Source of the DNA: Myxococcales bacterium | Lineage (GTDB): Bacteria > Myxococcota_A > Polyangia > Fen-1088 | Reading direction: 5' to 3' | DNA length: 7,429 nucleotides | Assembly (NCBI GenBank): GCA_003170035.1 | Contig: PMZX01000264.1 | Span: 1 to 7,429 of the forward strand | Shown here: positions 1 through 6,202 of the stretch, piece after piece | How the letters are laid out: each line of letters begins with the position of its first letter | Position numbering within the stretch: the stretch's first letter is position 1 | Position numbers and translations under genes: made by a program | Notes under the pieces: generated by a model | What the model saw: only the letters and a program-made list of their open reading frames with translations | Told to the model about the DNA's origin: nothing | The model's database searches: none

Positions 1-188
1 GCACCTCCGGAGCTTGTCGGACTCGTGGTAGTGCCGCCGGCGCTCACGCCGCCGGAAGCCGCGACCGTACCGCCCGTGCTTCCCCCAGAACCAATACCGG
101 GAGGCGAGCTGTCGGAACTGCAGCCGAGCAGGGAAAAAGCAACGATAGCGAAAGTGCTGGCGAAGGCTCGGGTAAGACGGGGTGTCAT
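1..188 (-). CDS. Lipoprotein of unknown function, N-terminal part (gene leaves the window)
   Basis: This leftward reading frame starts at an ATG at 188-186 and is still open at base 1, so 62 codons are visible. The N-terminus has a classic lipoprotein signal peptide. A basic start (MTPRLTR) leads into a hydrophobic stretch at residues 8-21 and then the lipobox L-L-G-C, with the acylated cysteine at residue 23. Ser at position +2 would favour outer-membrane sorting under the enterobacterial Lol rule. After the cysteine the chain is a low-complexity Gly/Ser/Thr linker (GSGGSTGGT, SAGGTTTSP), typical of a flexible tether that holds a folded domain away from the membrane. The start is supported by AGGAG ten bases upstream of the ATG. 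The functional domain lies outside the window, so no role can be assigned. It points the same way as the genes to its right but is separated from them by about 350 bases and a repeat element, so it probably has its own promoter. Confidence 0.85.
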   Translation of the reverse strand, partial: MTPRLTRAFASTFAIVAFSLLGCSSDSSPPGIGSGGSTGGTVAASGGVSAGGTTTSPTSSGG

Positions 189-373
189 CGTGGTGAGACT
201 CCTATGATTCTGGCTTGAGGCGCCTTTACGGAGTGACCCGTTTTGCTGGCTCACTCCCCCTAGAGGTGCCATTTCAAAAAATATCGGCTCATAGAATTGA
301 GCAACGCACTGGGCAGTCAGCGGCCACCCACCGCGCTCAAGCAGCGGCGAATTTCCCCGAGGCCGCCCTGATT
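189..373 (-). promoter_or_regulatory. Leader and probable promoter region of the lipoprotein gene
   Basis: This stretch holds no convincing gene. Read leftward it contains the Shine-Dalgarno AGGAG for the lipoprotein. Upstream is a weak sigma70-like pair: TTGCTC (304-299) and TATTTT (283-278), 15 bases apart, which is shorter than ideal. A 7-bp inverted repeat, GGAGTGA (230-236) and TCACTCC (251-257), lies between the candidate -10 and the start and could fold in the 5' leader or bind a regulator. The A/T run at 276-284 is the most AT-rich part of this otherwise GC-rich spacer, which fits promoter DNA. The -10/-35 assignment is tentative. Confidence 0.3.
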
Positions 374-542
374 CTAGCAGCCCGTGGCGAAAGTCGGACC
401 GAGCCGTTCGGAGTGGGTTCGGGACGGATGCAAGGAGCAGCGAAGCGCCGAATACTGGAGGTATTCAAGCGAGCGGCGACGCAGCAGCCGGCCCAGAACC
501 CGCCCGAACGGCGACGCGGAGACTTTCGCCACGGGCTGCTAG
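374..542. repeat. 169-bp palindromic MITE-like element with 22-bp perfect terminal inverted repeats
   Basis: The ends are exact inverted repeats of 22 bp (374-395 and 521-542), each beginning and ending with CTAG. Inside them the arms continue to match imperfectly toward the centre: GCCGTTCGG, GGGTTC, GGG(A/C)CGG(A/C)TGC and GC-rich blocks recur in inverted order. The element closes in a perfect 6-bp stem, GAATAC (450-455) and GTATTC (461-466), around a TGGAG loop. The centre of the loop and the midpoint of the whole element both fall on base 458, so it is one symmetric hairpin. It encodes no transposase. This structure fits a non-autonomous miniature inverted-repeat element or a REP-like palindrome mobilised by a transposase elsewhere. 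The outer CTAG may be a 4-bp target duplication; because CTAG is itself palindromic, this cannot be told apart from part of the terminal repeat. The right CTAG contains the stop codon of the exported-protein gene that ends at 539. Confidence 0.85.
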
Positions 543-1132
543 TACCGGCCTGAGAGCGCCGGCAGGTAGGCGAGGGTGCCACCTGCCTCGACGACCGGAA
601 CGACCGACAGGGCGAAGCGCTGGTTGCTGGTATCGAGCGCAGCGTGGGCGCGGGAATGCCCGCCCTCGATGAAGCCGAACACGGCCCCCAGCACAGCCCC
701 GGACAGCACGCCGATGGATGCGCCCAGCAGGACGTGTTCGCCCTTCTTGGTCGAAATTGCCGTGAGCCCGCCCGCGATCACGCCCACAGTGGCGCCGAAC
801 CCCTCGCCGTAGAGCATGTCGCGCAAGACGAAGCGGGTGCGGCCTGGCTTGTCCTGCGTGACGTCGACAACACCCAGGGTCAGCCCGATGCCGCTGCCCA
901 CCAGCGCGCCGATGCCGGTCCCGTAAACCAGAGGCTTCCAGTCCTCGGAGGTCTTCCAGCCATTGTCGCGCGCGACCAGGTAGCCCCCGGCCAGTCCGGC
1001 CCCGGCCCCCACCATCAGACCCTCGTAGGCCAAGGTGAAGACAGTGGGCTTCTGATCCTCTGCCCGCGCCGTCCCGGCGAGCCCGCAAGCAAGAAGAGCG
1101 GCAATCAAGAACGAAAGGCCGATGTTCTTCAT
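539..1132 (-). CDS. Exported glycine-zipper-like protein of unknown function
   Basis: A 197-residue protein not recognised as a named family. Residues 1-24 form a Sec signal peptide: MKN, a hydrophobic core, then a TARA cleavage site before EDQ. The mature part alternates polar stretches with glycine-rich hydrophobic segments, such as [11 protein letters not shown] (about 43-53), [31 protein letters not shown] and [17 protein letters not shown]. Their small-residue spacing is typical of glycine-zipper, membrane-associated segments. The chain ends in GRY; a terminal aromatic residue is common in outer-membrane proteins, so an envelope location is likely. The ATG overlaps the tkt stop codon (ATGA), with only a weak ribosome site (GGTGAAG) inside the end of tkt, so translation is probably coupled to tkt. 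The stop TAG lies within the CTAG edge of the palindromic element, yet the protein does not look truncated. Its link to transketolase is unexplained. Confidence 0.8.
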   Translation of the reverse strand: MKNIGLSFLIAALLACGLAGTARAEDQKPTVFTLAYEGLMVGAGAGLAGGYLVARDNGWKTSEDWKPLVYGTGIGALVGSGIGLTLGVVDVTQDKPGRTRFVLRDMLYGEGFGATVGVIAGGLTAISTKKGEHVLLGASIGVLSGAVLGAVFGFIEGGHSRAHAALDTSNQRFALSVVPVVEAGGTLAYLPALSGRY

Positions 1133-3132
1133 GTCTTCACCATTTCTGTGACGGCGCGGACTACGGCGTCGGCATGCAATCCGAACTGCTTCATCAAGAC
1201 CGCGCCCGGACCTGACGCTCCGAAGCGGTCGATCCCGATCGCAACGCCCGCGTCGCCCAGCCAGCGCTGCCAGCCGAGAGTGGCGCCCGCCTCGATGGAC
1301 ACGCGTGCCTTGATCGCGCGCGGGATGACCAAGTCCTGGTACTCCGGGCTTTGCGCCGCGAAGATCTCCCAGCAGGGCAGCGAGACCACGCGAGCCCGAA
1401 TGCCTTGGGCCAGCAGCTTCTCCTGCGCGGCCAGCGCCACCGCCACTTCGCTCCCGGTGGCCATCAGCACGGCTTGCGGCTTACCGCCGGCCACGTCGGA
1501 CAGGACATAGCCGCCCTTTTGCACGCCTGCGGCCGGAGCCAGCTTGGCGCGATCAAAGGTTGGCGTCTTCTGCCGGGTCAAGATCACTGCGACCGGACCG
1601 TCGCTGCGCTTCATGGCGATCTTGTAGGCCTCGGCGACCTCGTTGGCGTCAGCCGGGCGAATGGCCCACAGATTTGGAATCAGGCGCAGCGACATGAGCT
1701 GTTCGATCGGCTGGTGGGTGGGCCCGTCCTCGCCCACGCCGATTGAGTCGTGGGTGAACACGAATGTCACCGGCAAGCGGCTGATGGCCGCCATGCGCAG
1801 GGCCGGGCGTTCATAGTCCGAGAACACGAAGAAGGTGGCGGTGAACGGGTGCACGCCACCGTGGTAGGCGAGGCCGTTGGCGATGGCGCCCATGGCGTGT
1901 TCGCGCACGCCAAAATGAATGTTGCGGCCCAGTCCGGTCTTGGCGTCGAAATCGCCCTGGCCGGTGAGCGTGGTCAGCGTCGAACACGACAGGTCGGCGT
2001 CGCCGCCCAGCAGCCAGGGCACCTTGCCAGCAATAGCTGCCAAGACCTTGCCGCCCGACTGGCGCGTGGCCAACTCATCCTTGGGCGTGAAGACGGGCAG
2101 CGCGGATTCCCAGCCCGAAGGCAGCTCACCCCGCAAGGCCATGTGCCATTCGCTGGCCAGATCGGGGTTGGCTGCGGCCCAGGCATCGAACCGCTTCTGC
2201 CAGGCGGCTTCGGCCTGGGCGCCACGCTCGATCGCGGTGCGGAAATGGGTCACGGCTTCTTGTGGAAGCTCGAACTGCTTGTCCGGATCCCAGCCCAGAT
2301 TCTTCTTGGTCAGCTTCACTTCTTCAACGCCCAGGGGCGAACCATGCGCCTCGCTGGTGCCCGCCTTGTTGGGCGAGCCGTAGCCGATGGTGGTGTGAAC
2401 CATGATGAACGAGGGCCGTGCTGTCTCAGCTTTGGCTGCGACAAGGGCGCGGTCGATCGCCTCGATGTCAGTGTCGCCTTTCTCAACCCGCAGGACCTGC
2501 CAGCCGTAGGCCTCGAAACGCTTGCCCACGTCCTCGGTGAAGGAGAGCGAGGTAGGGCCGTCGAGCGAGACCTTGTTGTTGTCGTACAGCCAGACCAATT
2601 TGCCCAGCCCCAGATGGCCAGCCAGTGAAGCCGCCTCATGGGTGATGCCTTCCATCATGTCGCCGTCGCCCACCAGGGCGTAGGTGAAGTGATCGACGAT
2701 GGTGTGGCCTGGCTTGTTGTAGCGCCCGGCGAGAAAGCGTTCGGCCATGGCCATGCCGACCGCGTTGCTGGCGCCTTGCCCGAGCGGGCCGGTGGTGGCC
2801 TCCACGCCCGGGGCGAGAAGCGATTCCGGGTGGCCGGCCGCGCGCGAGCCCCACTGGCGGAAGGTCTTGATGTCATCCAGAGACAGGTCGTACCCGGTCA
2901 GGTAGAGCAGCGAGTAGAGCAGCATGGATCCGTGACCGGCCGAGAGCACGAACCGGTCGCGATCCGGCCATTTGGGGTTGCGCGGATTGTGCGCAAGATG
3001 CTTCTGCCAGAGCACGTAGGCCATGGGCGCAGCCCCCATGGGTAGGCCCGGGTGGCCTGCGTTGGCCTTTTGCACGGCATCGATTGAGAGGATGCGAATT
3101 GTGTTGATTGCCAGATTGCTGAGCTGGTCCAT
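1129..3132 (-). CDS. tkt: Transketolase
   Basis: Thiamine-diphosphate enzyme of the non-oxidative pentose phosphate pathway (and of the Calvin cycle, if present). It moves two-carbon ketol units between sugar phosphates in the cytoplasm. The 667-residue product is normal for the family and complete. The N-terminal pyrophosphate domain has GHPG (His26), SAGHGS (His67), GPLGQG (115-120) and the ThDP/Mg motif GDGDMMEG through NN (155-186). [17 protein letters not shown] follows at about 252-268. The pyrimidine-binding domain has GVREHAMG, with the expected catalytic Glu411, then [10 protein letters not shown] and [17 protein letters not shown] (459-475). Arg520 in LTRQKTP matches a conserved substrate-phosphate contact. 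The C-terminal domain is intact. The ATG at 3132 is chosen because it gives [13 protein letters not shown], the usual family start; an ATG at 3222 would add 30 atypical residues and overlap the upstream gene. No good Shine-Dalgarno precedes it. It follows a CNB gene by 35 bases and overlaps the next gene by 4 bases. Confidence 0.97.
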   Translation of the reverse strand: MDQLSNLAINTIRILSIDAVQKANAGHPGLPMGAAPMAYVLWQKHLAHNPRNPKWPDRDRFVLSAGHGSMLLYSLLYLTGYDLSLDDIKTFRQWGSRAAGHPESLLAPGVEATTGPLGQGASNAVGMAMAERFLAGRYNKPGHTIVDHFTYALVGDGDMMEGITHEAASLAGHLGLGKLVWLYDNNKVSLDGPTSLSFTEDVGKRFEAYGWQVLRVEKGDTDIEAIDRALVAAKAETARPSFIMVHTTIGYGSPNKAGTSEAHGSPLGVEEVKLTKKNLGWDPDKQFELPQEAVTHFRTAIERGAQAEAAWQKRFDAWAAANPDLASEWHMALRGELPSGWESALPVFTPKDELATRQSGGKVLAAIAGKVPWLLGGDADLSCSTLTTLTGQGDFDAKTGLGRNIHFGVREHAMGAIANGLAYHGGVHPFTATFFVFSDYERPALRMAAISRLPVTFVFTHDSIGVGEDGPTHQPIEQLMSLRLIPNLWAIRPADANEVAEAYKIAMKRSDGPVAVILTRQKTPTFDRAKLAPAAGVQKGGYVLSDVAGGKPQAVLMATGSEVAVALAAQEKLLAQGIRARVVSLPCWEIFAAQSPEYQDLVIPRAIKARVSIEAGATLGWQRWLGDAGVAIGIDRFGASGPGAVLMKQFGLHADAVVRAVTEMVKT

Positions 3133-3134
3133 GG

Positions 3135-3153
3135 CGCTAGCGTCGGTTGCTAG
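3135..3153. promoter_or_regulatory. GCTAGC inverted repeat in front of tkt
   Basis: Two copies of the self-complementary hexamer GCTAGC lie at 3135-3140 and 3148-3153, with 7 bases between them, immediately upstream of the tkt ATG (3132-3130). A third CTAG (3168-3171) holds the stop codon of the preceding gene. The pair could form a hairpin over the place where a ribosome site would be, or serve as an operator. No Shine-Dalgarno is visible here, which makes the structure more noticeable. Its function is inferred only from position and symmetry. Confidence 0.3.
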
Positions 3154-3167
3154 CACGCGGAAGCCGG

Positions 3168-3737
3168 CTAGGAAAGTCGCTTCTTGGCCGGGCGGGTGCC
3201 GGGGCCAAGCGGCATGTCCCATTCGCCGGTGCCGGCCTGGATGAGGACGAGGGCCAGGCGATCGAGCGCGCCGGCTCGCTTGCCCGAGGGCTGGACCGCA
3301 TGTGCCAGCACCAGCGCCAGTCGATCAGTGGCAGCGCGCAATTGGCGGATCCCGGCAACCGCCATCCGTTGCTGGAAGTGCAGGGCCACCGGGCTGCCTT
3401 GCTGCACAAGGCGCTGGAAGGCCTTGCGCCTGATCTCAAGAGTTGTGGTGGCAGACACGGCTCGCACCGAAGCCGAGCGGAGCGCATCGTCGACGAGCGC
3501 CGTCTGGCCCAGCAGGGTTCCCGGCCGCAGGGTGGCAAGCACGCGCTCTTCTCCGTCGAGATACCTGACCACCTCGACTGCGCCGGTCGCGATGAGAAAG
3601 CAGGATGAGGCACGCTCGCCTTCGCGCCATAGCCAGGTGCCAGCGGCAAAGCGGCGGGTCCGGGTTGCGGCCAGAAGTTGATCCAGCTCAGCCTCGGAGT
3701 AGCCGGGCAGCAGTCCCTGCAAGGCAGAGGCCTTCAC
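3168..3737 (-). CDS. Single-domain cyclic-nucleotide-binding protein (second of a tandem pair)
   Basis: A 189-residue protein with one CRP/PKA-type cyclic-nucleotide-binding fold at about residues 8-112 and a helical tail, but no helix-turn-helix or enzymatic domain. Typical landmarks are [12 protein letters not shown] (30-41), [12 protein letters not shown] (46-57) and the phosphate-binding cassette [17 protein letters not shown] (77-93). Arg87, which normally contacts the cyclic phosphate, is present. The Glu that normally contacts the ribose is Gln78. The tail (about 113-189) is Leu/Ala-rich and ends in the basic KKRLS. The start is a GTG at 3737 that overlaps the upstream gene's TGA (GTGA) and has GAGGAA close upstream; this gives the family-like start [19 protein letters not shown] longer frame from 4043 would only add shadow sequence. 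The gene is probably translationally coupled to its partner. Ligand and target are unknown; it may act as a protein-protein switch with the neighbouring CNB protein. Confidence 0.88.
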   Translation of the reverse strand: MKASALQGLLPGYSEAELDQLLAATRTRRFAAGTWLWREGERASSCFLIATGAVEVVRYLDGEERVLATLRPGTLLGQTALVDDALRSASVRAVSATTTLEIRRKAFQRLVQQGSPVALHFQQRMAVAGIRQLRAATDRLALVLAHAVQPSGKRAGALDRLALVLIQAGTGEWDMPLGPGTRPAKKRLS

Positions 3738-4288
3738 GCGCTTCCTCGCAGGCGGGCCAGCAGGGCTGTCCACGCGCCCGGCCCGGTCGGACCGGCCGCT
3801 GCGTCGGCCGCTTGTCGCAGCTCTGGGAGCCGTGCCGCCAGGTGCCCGGCCAGCTCGCGATCGATGCGCTCGTCCACGCGGCGTAGGCGAAAGGCCACGC
3901 TGCGGACGACCGCGCCCACGAGCGCCGTCGCGACCCCTGGCGCCAGTCGTCGCATCCTGGCCAGTTCCTTGCTTCCGAATTCGTAGGCGGTCGTGCGCGT
4001 AGCAGCCAGGATGGTGGCACACCGAGGGGTGGGGTCGATACACGACGTCTCGCCCACCACCTCCCCGACTCCGACTCGGGACACTTCGATGTTTCTCCGG
4101 CGCGGGCCCGGCATGACCACGGACAGCGCGCCATCGGCGACTATCAGCATGGTGTCACCGGGCTTGCCGCGTTCAAAGATCATCGCGCCAGCCTGGTACT
4201 GCCGGATGCGCATGAAGCGCACCAGTTCGGCGCAGTCTGCGTCAGACAGCGGCTCAAAGACCTTGACGGCTCGGATGGCGGAGATCAT
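3734..4288 (-). CDS. Single-domain cyclic-nucleotide-binding protein (first of a tandem pair)
   Basis: A 184-residue protein carrying a cyclic-nucleotide-binding domain at about residues 8-112. FEPLSDADCAELVRFMRIRQY begins the fold, FERGKPGDTMLIVADGALSVV (38-58) carries the conserved glycines, and the phosphate-binding cassette GETSCIDPTPRCATILA (79-95) keeps both Glu80 and Arg89, so binding of a cyclic nucleotide is plausible. The C-terminal 70 residues are predicted helical with an Arg-rich segment (RSVAFRLRRVDERIDREL) and end in an Ala/Gly-rich stretch. There is no DNA-binding helix-turn-helix, unlike CRP/FNR regulators of about 230 residues. The ATG at 4288 is preceded by AGGG. The stop overlaps the GTG of the next CNB gene by 4 bases. 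It lies 88 bases downstream of the transporter gene. It may be a ligand sensor that works through a partner protein; the partner is not identified. Confidence 0.88.
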   Translation of the reverse strand: MISAIRAVKVFEPLSDADCAELVRFMRIRQYQAGAMIFERGKPGDTMLIVADGALSVVMPGPRRRNIEVSRVGVGEVVGETSCIDPTPRCATILAATRTTAYEFGSKELARMRRLAPGVATALVGAVVRSVAFRLRRVDERIDRELAGHLAARLPELRQAADAAAGPTGPGAWTALLARLRGSA

Positions 4289-4376
4289 CGCACCCTAGCA
4301 ACCATCGGCAGATCCCCGACGGACTGCAGCCCCGGGATGGAAACAGGGTGGGGCGACCTGCGGTCTAGCGGCACCT
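4289..4376 (-). other. Short spacer between the transporter and CNB genes
   Basis: This 88-base gap holds no gene. It is GC-rich with short inverted blocks, for example CCCCGGG and GGGTGGGG near 4331-4353, but no T-run follows on the transcribed strand, so there is no convincing intrinsic terminator. Near its downstream end is AGGG, the probable ribosome site of the CNB gene. Two CTAG tetramers occur at 4295-4298 and 4365-4368. Read-through from the transporter gene is likely, but a weak internal promoter cannot be excluded. Confidence 0.4.
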
Positions 4377-5231
4377 TTACCGCAGTGCCTTCAGAACCGT
4401 CCAGCACCCGAGAATGAGCGTGGCGACCGCGATGCCCTTCTTCATGGTGCGCTCGTTCAGCCGGCGCACCGAGCCGGTGGCAAGGGGCACAGCCAGGAGC
4501 GAGCCGGTGACAACCGCGATGAGCAACTCCAGGTTGTAGTGACCGCGATTGGCCAGGAAGAGCGCGCTGGCGCACAGGCAGGTCACGCCCTCGGACAGGG
4601 AGGTGATGGCTGCCGCGGCCTTGGCCTCGACGCCGACCAGAAGTTGGCCGCTGGTCATGAGCGGCCCATAGCCCCCGCCACTTAATGTTTTGTTGAAGGC
4701 GGCGACCGTGGCAAGGGTGAAGACCCCGGCCTTGCGATAGCGAAAGGCATGGTCGAGGCAGTAGAGGATGGCGATGCCGGACAGGGTGATGATGATGCCG
4801 ATGAAGAGGGTGAGAAGCCGAGCCGAGGCCTTGAAGAACACGGGCGCGCCGATGAACACGCCGAGCACGCTGCCGATGGAAAGCAAGACCCCGGCCGACA
4901 GGTGCTTGGATCCGCGGGCGAATGAGACATTCTGATCCTTCGCGTGAAACAGGGCAGCGCCGAACCCGGTCAGCAACTCCGAGACCAGGATTACCGGCAC
5001 CACATCGGTGGGCGCGAACCCCGCCACGAGTAAGAGCGGCGCCAGGATGGTGCCGAAGCCCATGCCGAACGCGCTGTCCACGAACTCGCACACGAATGCC
5101 GCCAGGGTGATGGCGAGCAGTGAAGTGCGCGGTACATACACCCCGGCAGCCACCAGCAGGGCACAGCCCAGGACCACCGCCCCCAGGTAGGCGGGGTTGA
5201 TCCACGAGCGCGGCGCGGTCGGCACCGGCAC
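4377..5231 (-). CDS. TauE/SafE-family membrane transporter (putative sulfite/organosulfonate exporter)
   Basis: A 284-residue polytopic inner-membrane protein with about eight hydrophobic segments (roughly residues 15-33, 38-50, 57-72, 77-95, 111-133, 138-158, 168-181, 204-227 and 235-252, some of them re-entrant or merged, plus a C-terminal helix at 265-281). It shows the two-fold repeat of the TauE/SafE (former DUF81) family. The first half has SAFGMGFGTILAPLLLVAG (53-71) and the second half the matching SGGGYGPLMTSGQLL (184-198). Family members export sulfite, sulfoacetate or related anions in sulfonate metabolism, but many have unknown substrates. Its position divergent from cysDN makes a sulfur anion attractive as substrate; this is inference. 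The start is a GTG at 5231 or the in-frame GTG at 5225. The frame is closed by TGA at 5258-5256, and no clear Shine-Dalgarno is seen. It heads a leftward gene train that includes two CNB proteins and tkt. Confidence 0.85.
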   Translation of the reverse strand: MPVPTAPRSWINPAYLGAVVLGCALLVAAGVYVPRTSLLAITLAAFVCEFVDSAFGMGFGTILAPLLLVAGFAPTDVVPVILVSELLTGFGAALFHAKDQNVSFARGSKHLSAGVLLSIGSVLGVFIGAPVFFKASARLLTLFIGIIITLSGIAILYCLDHAFRYRKAGVFTLATVAAFNKTLSGGGYGPLMTSGQLLVGVEAKAAAAITSLSEGVTCLCASALFLANRGHYNLELLIAVVTGSLLAVPLATGSVRRLNERTMKKGIAVATLILGCWTVLKALR

Positions 5232-5298
5232 AGGGTATGCGTGCCGAGAAAATTTTCAATGGCGGCACACCCGTCCTTCGTGCTGACAATGCAGGTGC
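5232..5298. promoter_or_regulatory. Divergent promoter region between the transporter gene and cysDN
   Basis: A 67-base spacer separates the two oppositely oriented start codons, so it must hold promoters for both directions unless they lie inside the genes. Its only AT-rich part is a perfect 10-bp palindrome, GAAAATTTTC, at 5248-5257. Leftward, TTGAAA (5259-5254) and TACCCT (5237-5232) are 16 bases apart and resemble -35 and -10 boxes. Transcription would then begin near 5225, on or next to a GTG start codon. Rightward, no good -35/-10 pair is evident. A ribosome site, CAGGTGC, lies directly before the cysD ATG. Confidence 0.45.
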
Positions 5299-6201
5299 AT
5301 GACAGCACTCACCCACCTCGACGTCCTGGAGGCGGAGGCCGTCTACGTCCTGCGCGAGACGGCCGCGTGGTTCAAGCACCCGGCGCTGCTGTTTTCCGGC
5401 GGCAAGGATTCGCTGTGCATGGTGGCGCTGGCCCTGCGTGCGTTCCGACCTGGGCGGCTGCCGTTCCCGTTTCTGCACATCGATACCGGACACAACTTTC
5501 CCGAGACGCTGGAGTTTCGCGACCGGCTGGTGGCCGCGATCGGCGAGGAATTGCTGGTCCGTCGCGTGCAGGAAACCATCGACGCGGGCCGTGCCCGCGA
5601 CGAGATGGGCCCCAAGGCCAGCCGCAACGTTCAGCAGACGATCACTTTGCTGGATACCGTGCGCGAGTTGGGACTGGACGCGCTCATCGGTGGCGGCCGG
5701 CGCGACGAGGAGAAGGCGCGGGCCAAGGAGAGGATCTTCTCGCTGCGCCGAGACTCGGGCGGATGGAATCCGCACCAGCAGCAGCCCGAGTTCTGGCTGC
5801 AGCTCAACGGCGTCCTGCGCCCGGGCGAGCACATGCGCGTGTTTCCCCTGTCCAACTGGACCGAACTGGATGTCTGGCAGTACATCGGCCGCGAGAAGCT
5901 GGACATTCCCGCGCTCTATCGCGCGCACCGGCGCCGCTGTCTGCGTACCCGCGCGGGCATCTTGCTGGCCGAGTCGCCTTACCTTGCGGTGGAGGAGGGC
6001 GAGACCGTCGAGGAGCTGAGTGTGCGTTTTCGTACTGTTGGCGACATGACCTGCAGCGCGGCCATGGAATCGCGCGCGGTTTTCGTCGAGGAGATCATCC
6101 GCGAGATCGAGGCCGCTCGCACCAGCGAGCGCGGATTGCGCATGGACGATCGGCGTTCCGAGGCGGCGATGGAGGATCGCAAGACCGAGGGGTACTTCTG
6201 A
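5299..6201 (+). CDS. cysD: Sulfate adenylyltransferase (ATP sulfurylase) subunit 2
   Basis: The catalytic adenylyltransferase subunit of ATP sulfurylase, which joins sulfate and ATP to give adenosine phosphosulfate (APS) and pyrophosphate in the cytoplasm, driven by GTP hydrolysis in CysN. The 300-residue length is usual. The ATP pyrophosphatase P-loop is SGGKDSLCM (33-41). HIDTGHNFPET (60-70), GGGRRDEEKARAKERIFS (131-148), FPLSNWTELDVWQYI (182-196) and the C-terminal AAMEDRKTEGYF (289-300) are all family signatures. In the C-terminal part it has RFRTVGDMTCSAAMES (243-258) where E. coli-type CysD has a GCYPLTGA-like segment. From memory, GDMTC forms occur in a second CysD lineage that includes actinobacterial and Bacteroidetes proteins. 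The ATG at 5299 is preceded by AGGT at a short distance. cysN follows after 1 base, so the two are co-transcribed and probably co-translated. Confidence 0.96.
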   Translation: MTALTHLDVLEAEAVYVLRETAAWFKHPALLFSGGKDSLCMVALALRAFRPGRLPFPFLHIDTGHNFPETLEFRDRLVAAIGEELLVRRVQETIDAGRARDEMGPKASRNVQQTITLLDTVRELGLDALIGGGRRDEEKARAKERIFSLRRDSGGWNPHQQQPEFWLQLNGVLRPGEHMRVFPLSNWTELDVWQYIGREKLDIPALYRAHRRRCLRTRAGILLAESPYLAVEEGETVEELSVRFRTVGDMTCSAAMESRAVFVEEIIREIEAARTSERGLRMDDRRSEAAMEDRKTEGYF

Positions 6202-6202
6202 A

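Noticed and set aside
374..542. Simple intrinsic terminator for the leftward operon
   Set aside because: The hairpin is far longer than a terminator and no T-run follows on the transcribed strand, so a repeat element is the better primary call.
337..582. Leftward open frame of 81 codons through the palindromic element
   Set aside because: It is produced by the GC-rich arms of the repeat and overlaps the end of the exported-protein gene in another frame; no ribosome site or family is seen.
644..1510. Rightward open frame of 288 codons
   Set aside because: It is antisense to the exported protein and the end of tkt. The leftward frames have a signal peptide and transketolase motifs, and this one has none.
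1750..2628. Rightward open frame of 292 codons
   Set aside because: It lies entirely antisense to the conserved core of transketolase and has no recognisable domain.
3133..3222. Longer N-terminus for transketolase starting at 3222
   Set aside because: The 30 extra residues do not resemble the family and overlap the end of the CNB gene; [13 protein letters not shown] is the usual start.
3738..4043. Longer N-terminus for the second CNB protein starting at 4043
   Set aside because: The added residues are Arg/Gly-rich shadow sequence of the first CNB gene. The GTG at 3737, with GAGGAA upstream and the 4-base overlap, fits better.
1129..5231. Idea that the transketolase and TauE-like exporter form a sulfoglycolytic transketolase pathway
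   Set aside because: The enzyme is a full-length ordinary transketolase, and none of the expected isomerase, sulfoacetaldehyde or sulfosugar genes are in the window.
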